A model generated the notes under the pieces. That model saw only the letters and a list, made by a program, of their open reading frames with translations. It had not been told where the DNA came from and ran no database searches. A DNA stretch of 20,189 bases from Gnetum montanum (lineage: Eukaryota > Streptophyta > Gnetopsida > Gnetales > Gnetaceae), in the NCBI GenBank assembly GCA_015680685.1, contig MNCI01022408.1:1010379-1030567 (forward strand), given 5' to 3'. How positions within the stretch are numbered: position 1 is the first letter of the stretch; each line of letters begins with the position of its first letter. Both the position numbers and the translations under genes were made by a program. Below are positions 8,021 through 17,194 of the stretch, in pieces.

Positions 8021-9960
8021 GTATTAGAATCTTTACTCAACTATCCATAACCCAGATTTTGATACCGATAGGCATAAAGGATCTAAAAAAGGAACAAAAA
8101 CACATGACAAGCATTGACATTTCGATCATAACCACAATTGAGGCTACGACCACCAAAGAAAAGGAAGCAAGCACCAACATGGTGACGGTCCTCCTTCTTC
8201 TTCACTTTCTCCCTCTCCTTTAGGATCTGGATGCAATCATAAAGAAAAAGACCATGAGGATAAGGATAGGCGAAATGGGAGTCATAGACAAAATAGTCAA
8301 GAAAGGGGACGAGGGCACTTTAGAGAAACACAACGTGAAAGAAGGGAGAGTAGGGAACAACATGGGCATCATAGACACCATAGACGAGATGATCACGATG
8401 AACCCCTACTCGTTACTTGAAGTATGTTAGACATAATTGAGGTCGTTAGGATCCCAACAAGGCACCAAAAGGATAGTAGGATCAAGAGATTAGACATGAA
8501 CAATATCCCACGATTTGAAGGGGGATACAATGTTGATCCTCAAAATCATCTACAAGCATTTCATGATGCATGTGCCTTAGAAAACATAGAAAATAAATGG
8601 CAAAAATTAAAGTTGTTTCCATGGATGCTAATCAAAAAAGTGGAAAGCTGGTACTGGTCCTTAGAACCAAAATCCATTTGTAGGTGGAGTACCATGTTAG
8701 AATTGTTCAACAATAAGTATCAAACATACTCCCAAGTGTCCAACCTGCGAAAGCAAATCCAAGGTTGAAAACAAGGAGGACATGAACTCTTGGATGCTAC
8801 CATGGGCTGATATTATGCACTATTGCATCATTGTCCTAGCCATGGTTATTCGTAAAGGGATAAACTATGCCATCTCGTAGATGGGCTTAGGCATGAAATG
8901 CAAAGAACCCTCGGGACTTATGCTAAAGGAAGACTATCTGAGCTTAAGACCCATCAAGTACAAAGATTATTGGAGAAAGTTGCTAAAGAGGAAGGTGAGT
9001 TATGGAAAAGAGAAAGTGTGGAGGAATATAACAGAGATCCTTCCCTTTGAAAGAAAGGAATAAGATTTTGTGAGGATGAAGGAGAGTCACCACTCGAAGA
9101 GATGGTGAATAGGAAAACTTTGCCCATTAAAAAACTTGCATTGAAAGTATCAGTAAAGGTGGACTAAATATGGGACTTCCTAGATGATAAATTTCAAACC
9201 ATTCTCAAAATAGTAGAGGAGTCTAGAGAGCAAGGTAGTGAACGGGAAAAGAAAAAAAGAGAGAGAAGTAGAATATGCATGTAACAAGGGTAAGGACAAA
9301 GTTGCCATCATTGAAGAGGTTGTGGATTTAGATACAGACAATGATAGTGGATGCGAGAGATGCCAATATGACCATCCTAAGGGATGTTGCCCTATAATCT
9401 CACATCTGTAAGAGTCTAGGATGTATGCACTCAACCCACAATTAGAAAAAAGGAAAATACCTCGAAGGTTACCTTATCCCCAAGGTAACCCAAGACAATT
9501 CCACCAACCCTTAACATATTATCCAAGTGGAACTCCACCACAACCAACTAAGCAGTATTAACAGTGGCAATACCCACAATTATGGGGAATTCCACCACCA
9601 CGACAATAGTATCCTTACCGACAACCTAACCCATATGGATATTACGTGTAGCAGCCAATCTCTCCACGTAACTCTATTGGTTATGTCACTCATCAACCTT
9701 ACTACCAAGCCCATGAGTACTATAGGACTCGTTCTCCTAGGGGTGATGTTCCACAGACATACTATCCTTCCCATCTAGCTACACCTCTTCCACCCATATC
9801 TCTATTACCACCTACTCCAGCTATGCAGGGTGAACTCCCTACCCAGCCGCAGCAACATAACATCATAAGGGCTATTAACTCTCATTCTACTATTGGTTCT
9901 GACAACCGCATGAAGAAAAGACCTTTCTTCAGAACCAACATTCCAACTAAGCCCTTGTAA
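8021..9960 (+). pseudogene. Element 2 gag central and C-terminal part (pseudogene)
   Basis: Frame 0 resumes after the solo LTR with a hydrophilic stretch rich in His, Arg, Asp and Lys (about 8060..8400). Next comes the retrotransposon gag core (8424..8900): NIPRFEGGYN, NHLQAFHDACAL, LKLFPWML, ESWYWSLEP, LFNNKYQ, then ALLHHCPSHGYS. These match the Athila/Tat gag pattern of FEG, LFPFSL, W...SLP, F..KY and LL..CPHHG, which builds the capsid. A basic region ends in a purine run (about 9250..9265) where the frame shifts to frame 1. There CERCQYDHPKGCC (9352..9390) is a knuckle-like CX2CX3HX4C, one residue shorter than the usual CCHC. A Pro/Tyr/Gln-rich tail follows (9480..9850). Stops are frequent. 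Confidence 0.85.
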
Positions 9961-11030
9961 CCACAAGCGGCTAATCCTTTAGATGCCTCATTACCAATTA
10001 AAACTTTGGAACTCCCTTTAGGCCAAACACTACGCCCAATGCATACGATCATGTTAACTCATGCCATCATCGATTGGATTAAGGCCGGCCATCTTCCTAG
10101 GAAATTTTCTGATCCTAAAAGTCCTTTTATATATTTACAAATCGCAAGGAATGAATCGTGTAAGGCTCTTCTGGATTTAGGTTCCAGTGTCAACCTAATC
10201 TCTTAAGAAATGTACAAAGCCTAGAGCCTACCTCTACTAAAAAAGAGCAACATTCATTTAGAGTTGGCTGACCAGTCTATCATTGTCCCATTAGGGCTAG
10301 TGAAGGACATTGTCACCATTGTTTATGGATGGTCGTATCTAGTTGACTTCCTAGTGATTCAAGTGAACAACGATAAGGGGGACTTCCCAATCATAATGGG
10401 AAGAGCATGGCTAAGCACAATTGACGTGCACCTAGGAATCCATGATATTTCCCTAGAAATATCAAAGAAAAATACGTTTGGGAAGATCAAGAAGAAGAAA
10501 GTTCCATGCATCGCATACAGTGACACAGGGTGTAATTGTGTGCAGAAGGCATGGTTTGTACAATGTTTAACATTGCCTACATGTAATTAGCGTGCACAAG
10601 TGACTAATATACAAAGATTCCTGTATGCAGTAGCTATAAGACAAGAAGGCACCCAGTGGCTGACAACTGATCAAGAGAGCAGTTCAAATATATGCATGGA
10701 ACCAACTGAGGGTTTGACTTGTGCTTACATCGATAGCATAGACACATTAGAGCAAGTCCATCGTCAACTTCCAAGTATTGACGTTGAAAATATCAACTGG
10801 GAGAAGTTTGAAATCCCTGATAAGTTTACGCAGGAGCCCCTTGAGTTAAAATCATTGCCCATCGGTATGGAGTACATGTTTCTCAAGGATGGAAAACTGG
10901 TAATTATTAATGCAAAGCTTACTCCTCAATAGAAAGAGAGACTACTGAAGGTGATAAACAAATGGTTGAAAGCCTTCGCTTGTTCATATCTCAAATTAAC
11001 TGAAATATATCCTAGGATATGCCAGCATAG
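9961..11030 (+). pseudogene. Element 2 aspartic protease and linker (pseudogene)
   Basis: Frame 1 shows HTIMLTHAIIDWIKAGHLP, then the active site ALLDLGSSVNLIS with the catalytic Asp codon at 10174..10176, and the closing motif FPIIMGRAWLSTIDVHLG near 10384..10437. The Asp-Leu-Gly form is usual for Athila/Tat proteases. Two stops follow the active site (TAA at 10204..10206, where element 1 still has CAA, and TAG at 10222..10224, shared with element 1). The linker to RT (10600..10932) contains LPSIDVENINWEKFEIPDKF and ends in a TAG that replaces a CAG kept in element 1. It would process the Gag-Pol polyprotein. Confidence 0.87.
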
Positions 11031-11900
11031 AATTTACATTGATCCCTCCATGAAGCCTCGATGACAATCGTAGAGGCGATTGAACCCAAAGCTTAAGCAA
11101 GTGATTAAGGAAGAAATCGAACAGTTTCTAAAAGCTGGGTTCATATACCCCATTGCTAATAGTGAATGGGTTAGTCCCTTAGTTATTGTGCTTAAAAAGA
11201 GAGGTAAATGGAGGGTGTGCATAGATTTTAGGCTACTGAATATGGAAACATTCAAAGAACACTTTTCGTTGCCATTTGTCGACCAAGTCTTAGACACCAT
11301 TGCAAGGCATCGCTACTATAGTTTTTTGGATGGGTACAGTGGGTACAACCAAATACAAATAGCCCCAGAAGACCAAGCCAAGACTGCATTCACTAGTCCT
11401 TAGGGAACATTTGCATACAAATAGATGTTGTTTGGCTTGTGCAATGCCCTTGCAACGTTTCAACGATTAGTTCTAAGCATATTCCAACAGCAGATAGGAA
11501 ATGGCGTGGAAGTCTTCATGGACGACTTCTTCACTTATGGAGTGAACTTTGATCAAGCCTTGGACCAATTAAAGCAAGTACTAAAGTAATGTGTAGAAAC
11601 CAATTTAATGGTCCAAGAAGGCATCATATTAGGACATAAGATTTTGCAAACAAGGATAGAGGTAGACCCCAAAAAGATCAAGGTTATCCAACGAATCACT
11701 CGAAAACCTAAGACTGTAAAAGATATATAGTCATTTCTTGGACATACTGGCTACTACAGAAGGTTTATTGAGAACTTTTCAAAGGTTGCAAAACCATTGG
11801 TTGAACTAACAAAAAAGGATGTACCTTTCGAATAGACTAGGGAATGCGAACTAGCTTTCCAAACTTTAAAACAAAAGCTTGTAGAAACACCCATTCTACA
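11031..11900 (+). pseudogene. Element 2 reverse transcriptase (pseudogene)
   Basis: Frame 1 reads through the whole RT: VIKEEIEQFLKAGFIYP, WVSPLVIVLKKRGKWRVCID, HFSLPFVDQVLD, YYSFLDGYSGYNQIQIAP with the first catalytic Asp, a TAG replacing the Trp of SPWGTF (11401..11403), FGLCNALATFQRLVLSIFQ, and the FMDDF box with the Asp pair at 11521..11526. Thumb and connection follow: [26 protein letters not shown] and [13 protein letters not shown]. The order is the standard gypsy one and the wording is Athila-like. There are at least six in-frame stops but no frame change in this part, so the copy is younger than element 1. Confidence 0.94.
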
Positions 11901-12300
11901 AGCTCCTGACTAGTCTAGACCATTCCACATAATGATTGCCACATCTAACTATGCCTTAAGAGCCATACTTACACAGTTAGATAACCAAAAATTTCCTTAT
12001 TACATCCACTGTGCAAGTAAGAGTATTACTAGTGCACAACTTAACTACACCAAAACATCAAAAAAATTAATGGCTATAGTGTTTGTACTAGAAAAAATTA
12101 GGCACTATGTCTTGGGCTATAAGGTATTTGTGCATATGGATCATAGTGCAATAAGGTTCCTAATGAATAAAATAACTATGAGAACTCGCATTATACAATG
12201 GCTTGTAATCTTATAAGAGTTCGATCTTATAATGATTGATCGAAAAGGCATTGAGAACGTAGTTGTTGATCATTTATCTTAGTTGTGAGGGGATAACAAA
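11901..12300 (+). pseudogene. Element 2 RNase H (pseudogene, first catalytic Asp lost)
   Basis: Frame 1 continues with RPFHIMIATSNYALRAIL, SAQLNYTKTSKKLMAIVFVLE, YKVFVHMDHSAIRFLMNK and IENVVVDHLS. The first catalytic Asp, present in element 1 as IDAS, reads IATS here (codon about 11938..11940). The Glu of the AELNY and EKELMA helix is also altered (SAQLNY, KKLMA). The later VDHLS keeps its Asp. A TAA at 12214..12216 is shared with element 1. The domain would have degraded the RNA template; it is inactive by stops and by loss of active-site residues. Confidence 0.88.
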
Positions 12301-13688
12301 GAGGATGAGTATCCAATTTTTGATCACTTCCTTGATGAACTCCTCTTTACAGGTGTAGTAACTAATCAATTGACCATGGAAACAAACTCATATAGTAGTA
12401 TTTTCACCTATCTCCTTACACAACAAACACCACAAGAGTTAGACACTAAAAAGAAACCACAGTTCCTTCACTGAGCCAAGTATTTTATGGATGTGAATGG
12501 GAAACTTCATAAAGTATGTCCTGATGGCTTGGTTCAACGGTGCATTCTTGATACAAATTAACTGTGAGTCCACCAAGATGCTCATAAGGGTCCTTGTGGG
12601 GGTCATTATGTTGGGAGATCAATAGCCATTGAACTCCTACTTGTAGGATATTATTGGCCTACATTGTTTCAGGATGCCATCATTTTGTCCAATCTTGTGA
12701 GTACTATCAACGTGATGGGGGAATGATTGCTAGAATGGAGGGTCCACAACAATGGATTCAACCTTTAGAACCCTTCGACATATGGGAAATTGATTTTATG
12801 GGGCCCATTATACTAATTTCCAATGGGAAAGCTTACATCATTGTTGCTGTTGACTACTTTACAAAATGGGCAGAAGTAGCCGCTGGTAAGGATTATACAT
12901 CATATACAGCTACATGATTTTTTCAATAACAAATTGTAAATAGGTTTGGTATGCCTCGTGCAATTATTTCTAATAATGGCACACATTTTACAAGTGCAAC
13001 TTTTTGGAAGCTGATGCAATGCTTAGGGGTTGAACACAAACTGATTACTCCATATCACCCTCAAGTGAACGGTCAAGTTAAGGTCACTAATAGGGAGCTT
13101 ACGAAAATATTGACAATAACTATTAGCAAGTATAGAAGATATTGGAGCACCAAACTGAATGATGCTATTTGGGCATATCACTCCACATGGAAACTCCCTA
13201 TAGGCTACTCTCCTTATGAGTTAGTGTACAGGAAACTTCCAACGCTTCCCATTCAAGCAGAACTCCATACACTATCTATGGCATGTGATCTCAACCTTGA
13301 TCTTGATTTAGCACAAAAAGAACAATTCATGATCCTTAACTTGTTAGATGAGAACCGATTAGCCACCTTGTCATCTAACGAATCGCATAAGGCCTTCAAT
13401 AAATGATGTGATGACCTAAAAATTAATAAAGTTAAATATCAACCAGGAGATAAAGTTTTGTATTGGAATCCCACACACGTGCCACAACGCACTAAATTTC
13501 AAACGCTATGGGAAGGACCTTATATTATTTATGCAACTTTTCTTTTCGGGGCCATGATGATTTACAAACTTGAGAGCCCAGATAAGAAATTTTTGGTCAA
13601 CATCCAACAAACCAAACCTTTCCATGAGCTTAGAATAGTTAGTACCAATACTACCTCTATTGGTGGACAACCCTACTCATTATTTTAG
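12301..13688 (+). pseudogene. Element 2 integrase (pseudogene, DDE triad reads D-N-K)
   Basis: The N-terminal zinc region keeps two His (HQDAHKGPCGGHYVG), but Cys-x2-Cys reads CEYY, a Cys to Tyr change. A frameshift near 12660..12690 moves from frame 1 to frame 0. In the core, Asp at 12792..12794 (WEIDFMGP) is kept. The second Asp reads Asn at 12972..12974 (IISNNGTHF), and the Glu reads Lys at 13080..13082 (GQVKVTN), exactly 36 codons later, as expected for D,D(35)E. Both changes are G to A. The C-terminal domain includes KYQPGDKVLYWNP and LWEGPYIIY. The pol frame ends at the TAG at 13686..13688. No chromodomain is visible. Confidence 0.92.
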
Positions 13689-13704
13689 ATCTCCTCATTC
13701 CAAC

Positions 13705-13717
13705 TCAGTCATGGGGG
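13705..13717 (+). other. Internal polypurine-tract-like motif after pol
   Basis: TCAGTCATGGGGG is identical to 15597..15609, which abuts the 3' LTR and is the presumed plus-strand primer site. Element 1 has agtcatgggg at 4441..4450, the matching place. It may be a second plus-strand initiation site; function is inferred. Confidence 0.5.
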
Positions 13718-13756
13718 AGATGACCACCAATGCTAACCATTCTAAGTCCTCAACTC

Positions 13757-13812
13757 TTTTTTTTTTTTGTTTTTTTTTTTTACACATTTGTTTTCAATTT
13801 TTTTTTTTTTTT
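13757..13812 (+). repeat. T homopolymer runs
   Basis: Runs of 11 to 13 T separated by single bases or short spacers, in the place where element 1 has a T-rich tract. Likely slippage-prone low complexity. Confidence 0.8.
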
Positions 13813-15575
13813 ACACCATCATTCATATTTTTTCCTATTTCTTTGTTTGATTTACTTTCATTTGCCATACAATAAGTGCTCATGATGGTGGATTGTACTA
13901 TAATGGTGTTGATTGTTAATGTTGGGTTTTTACCTTTGATTTTCAATGTTGATACTATGATATGGTTCTTTTGATAAAACAAGCAATGAGTCCACACCGT
14001 CCATTCCTCCGTTCAACTCTATGGTCTACCTTGGTCTTGGAACTGTACTATCCATTTTTCTAAATAAACTTATTAATGAATTGGTGGCTTCGTATTATTC
14101 AAATCAAGGAAGGATTCAATTGTTGAAAAGGGTGTGACTTCAAGGGGATTCGATGCACGTGTCCTGGCTATTCTCTTGGGTACTTGGATGCTTTTCATGG
14201 GTTCTCCACCACTCCATCAATGACCAAACATCAGGAAGTCGAATAAATCAAATAAGTATTTGCATGGTATGGTTCTCACGTAAAAAAAAAAAACTGGTGA
14301 GAATTTAAAGCACACCCCTTAGACATAATAAAGAAATTTGGGCTTTAAGCACTGGTTATGGCACTGGAAAAACATGTTACCCATGCCTAAAGGTTCCCTC
14401 TAACTAAGGCCTTTTCTCACTTATTGCTTCTCCATCTCGCTCTCCTTAGAATGGTGGTGAATATTTGGGGAAGCATTCTTGTTGGTTCAAAGGGATGGAT
14501 TGGCCAAGTGTATTGATGCGAGGTTACTGAATGTGGTTGGTTTGAGTATGGGTTTAAAATGAGTTCTACTTAGTCACCTTAACCATAAAATACACAAGGG
14601 ACTTTACACAACCTTGCTCTTGGGATTCCATTCCATTTTCTACTCTCCATCTTTCTTCCCATTTTCCACCTCATTATCCATTTTATGATTAGTCTATCTC
14701 CTAGTTGATGCATTATTATTCTTTGGTAAATTCTTGTGGGTTAGTCTTTAACCATTGTTTCCATATGTCATTCCTAGAGCCTATGGACTCTTTGGTTTGT
14801 GAGTTTGTTAGGGCATAAAGGGCATGAGCCTACTTTGGGGAGGACCCACTGACATTCCTTTATGATGCAATTGTTAAATTCTTCTCCTTAAACATTCCTT
14901 GCAATAAGTAATTTCTCAGTTCATCCCCATCCATGACATCCATTTTATTGGCATTGATGTTGTTATTTTTTTCCATTTTTCTTGTTCCCTATACTTTTCC
15001 ACCCTATTGCTACTGGGGCTTCACTCTTAGTTGTGGGGGCCTTGTCACAAATTTTTCCATTCTAGTACTTGTATCACCCCTACACCTTGGGTAGTTATTA
15101 GTGATAAACCTCTAACCCAGTTTCTGCCATAACCACAACCCAGCCAATGTGCTTTATATCAAGGCAAGGTATCAACTGCATTATGGTTTACTTATCCTTG
15201 CTCATTCATGATTGTGTTGTGTGTGCAAATGGCAATTACATGAATTATGGACTGGGATAGGAGGAAGCACTAGGGATGGACTAGAGCTAGAGCATTTACG
15301 CCAGGAACAAGTTTGGTCACATGGCTATGGATACACAATGAAAGGGACAATTGCAACATCGGCAGCAACGCACCTCATTTTCTTTACTCTTTCTTCAAGC
15401 TATCAGATGAGGGTCTGGATGTCAACTATGTACAATGTTCACCACAAAGGGCATGAACACCAATGTTGTAATATGTTTGTCGATTTGTTCATCAGGCACT
15501 TTGAGTTTGTTATTCCCTGTTGCTGTCAATTCTCATTCAATCAATAATCCCATACCTTCCCAATATTTTGTAAGG

Positions 15576-15611
15576 AACTCGAGGATAAGTTTTCATTCAG
15601 TCATGGGGGTA
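15576..15611 (+). other. Element 2 polypurine tract and pre-LTR block
   Basis: The 36 bases before the 3' LTR end in TCATGGGGGTA, a short G-rich tract at the expected place for plus-strand priming. The block matches 31 of 36 bases at 20046..20081, in front of the element 3 LTR. Confidence 0.75.
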
Positions 15612-16434
15612 TGATGAGCTGTGATATCAGGTACACGATATCTCATCTGCGATATCGAAGCCTTCCAAGCGATATTGCGTATGCGATATTAGGGTCTACC
15701 TCGTTGCTTATAAATAAGAGGTAGGCACTCTTGGTTTGCATAGTTAGTCTTAGTCCCTTATCCAAACTCTTACCTTTTTCCCTTTTTAGAGATAGAATTA
15801 TTTTTGAGTGCCCATAGTAGGAGTCATAAAGTTAATGGATCTTTATTCAAGCATTGTGTACCTAAGCACACCTTGTGTACAACAATAAAGATGAAATTTA
15901 TGATAAACCTTGCAGCATTTAAAATATATTAATTAATGTTAATTACTATTACTTAATGCTTTCCTTGGTTAATTAATATTCTATCTCTCACCCTACAACT
16001 CTCCTAAGTAAGAACACTCAATACGATCACTTCAAGCATGCGTGTAACACTTGGTAACCCAGTAACAATTAGTGTTTGGTAATCCCAGTAGTGTTGCACT
16101 GGTTCAAGATGTGTACGGCAAGTGAGAACGAATGCTAGTATTAGGACTAGTTAAAGCATAGTTGAGTAGTTAAATCAAAATTAGTTACTTAGTTATCTCT
16201 CTCCTCCCTTCGTAGCACTAGGACATAAAAACATAAAAACTATAAAAATCATGTACCTCAAGTTTACTTAACCATACAATCATGCTATACAAGTAAGCTT
16301 GGGAAGACAACGATTGATCAACCCATCCTTGTTCCACAAAGGCGCATAAGCACTTAGTCCTTGGAATTCAATTGGATCATGCATTGATGCTTGTATTCAT
16401 ATGGTTGAGTGTAGGGATACCTTGCCACTCATCA
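15612..16434 (+). repeat. Element 2 3' LTR
   Basis: 823 bp, TGATGAGCTG to CACTCATCA, collinear with 5758..6573. It has one more 14-bp array unit than the 5' LTR and lacks the 23-bp duplication of that copy. TATA box at 15709..15716. Confidence 0.95.
15623..15716 (+). promoter_or_regulatory. LTR U3 promoter: five-site 14-bp palindromic array plus TATA box
   Basis: GATATC or GATATT starts at 15623, 15637, 15651, 15671 and 15685 (spacing 14, 14, 20, 14); TATAAATA follows at 15709. The TATA box is 97 bp from the LTR start against 83 bp in the 5' LTR, a difference of exactly one unit. Confidence 0.7.
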
Positions 16435-16439
16435 CATAT
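16435..16439 (+). repeat. Target site duplication CATAT, right copy (element 2)
   Basis: CATAT immediately follows the CACTCATCA end of the 3' LTR and matches 5753..5757. Confidence 0.92.
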
Positions 16440-16599
16440 CATTCACTATCTATTCTAATCACACAACACCATTGTCTATCTCATTCATTCCATCAACATC
16501 TCATATACTTTCGTAGCATCATCTTCATTTCAAGACCCTTTCAACATGATGCATATCTTCCAACCATTTGATGTGACTCAATTTTTCCTTGAAAAACCT
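16440..16599 (+). other. Probable continuation of element 1 after the element 2 insertion
   Basis: This 160-bp AT-rich stretch lies between the right CATAT duplicate and the LTR-like start at 16600. By position it should continue element 1, but I could not align it with the 3' region of element 2. No gene or motif is seen. Confidence 0.45.
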
Positions 16600-17100
16600 T
16601 GAGAAAATTTGAATTTTTCTAAGGTGATATTGTAGATACGATACTGCAAGCACCTACGATATTGCATCTATGATAGATTTTTTATGATATCACACTTATA
16701 AATATTATATATAGCATGGGGGAGTTAGAAAAAAAATTCATTTATGATTTTCGTAAGAGTAGAGTTGTTGATTTTTCTTTGCAACTAAGCACTCTAACAC
16801 TCCATCTTCTAGTGCCCATAACTTGCGCATTATTGCTCCAAGTTTTATGATTTTTGAATCCACATGATCCCGTAGTGCTCATCGTAGTTGTGGGGGGTTA
16901 CTAGTGAGGAAAGTTTGAGTCAATTTTTTTGAAATTGCTAAAGATAAAAAGGTATTATAAGGGTAATTTTAAGGAGACACATCAAGAATTTTTAAAGTAA
17001 ATCACTCATGTTAAGGCCAAAAAAACTTTAAGAAGACTTCTAATTAATCATACCACTCGTTTTACGCCATAGAAAAGTAGTAAGGGTATGAGTAAGGTAC
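16600..17100 (+). repeat. Element 3 5' LTR (right end approximate)
   Basis: The start is set by similarity to 20082 and by the equal TATA distance. The right end is a guess: it should lie before the frame that opens at 17195, but no CA end followed by a tRNA-like primer site could be identified between 16950 and 17190. Confidence 0.5.
16626..16704 (+). promoter_or_regulatory. LTR U3 promoter of element 3: decayed 14-bp array plus TATA box
   Basis: GATATT, GATACT, GATATT, GATAGA and GATATC start at 16626, 16640, 16658, 16672 and 16686 (spacing 14, 18, 14, 14). TATAAATA follows at 16697. The CpG parts have decayed to TpG or CpA, but the period is kept. Confidence 0.6.
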
Positions 17101-17194
17101 CAAATTTTTGCTCATTTTATGAGAATAGTCTAGTAATTCCAAACCCTTGATTAATTATAGATAGCCTCGAAAGAGGATCACAAGCAGAACTTCC

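Larger units (their letters stand above)
13689..15611 (+). other. Element 2 3' non-coding region (1.9 kb)
   Basis: This stretch lies between the pol stop and the 3' LTR. It has T homopolymer runs (about 13757..13812), the block shared with element 1 at 14372..14386, and a second shared stretch at 14812..14850. The longest open stretch (15212..15547, 111 codons) starts at TTG, has no recognisable domain and an odd composition; I treat it as chance or the relic of an extra 3' frame. Athila elements often have an envelope-like frame here, but I see no signal peptide, membrane segment or coiled coil that would support one. Confidence 0.7.
5758..16434 (+). mobile_element. Element 2: full-length but decayed Ty3/gypsy (Athila/Tat-like) retrotransposon
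   Basis: A 10.7-kb unit bounded by two direct LTRs and a perfect 5-bp target duplication. Internal order: primer binding site, leader, gag, protease, reverse transcriptase, RNase H, integrase, a 1.9-kb non-coding 3' region, polypurine tract. Without the nested solo LTR and its extra duplicate (816 bp) the element would be about 9.9 kb. The motif FLDGYSGYNQIQIAPEDQ and the absence of a visible chromodomain place it in the Athila/Tat branch. All frames carry stops, and the integrase and RNase H active sites are damaged, so it cannot move by itself. It inserted into the 3' part of element 1. Confidence 0.95.

Noticed and set aside
7936-8223. Plus-strand open stretch across the right border of the solo LTR
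   Set aside because: It joins antisense LTR sequence to gag in the wrong frame; the gag frame here is frame 0.
9527-9778. Plus-strand open stretch of 83 codons
   Set aside because: It is a shadow frame; the Pro/Tyr/Gln-rich gag tail is read in frame 1.
15212-15547. 111-codon open stretch as an envelope-like gene
   Set aside because: No ATG start, signal peptide, membrane segment or similarity I can recognise; no matching frame was found in element 1.
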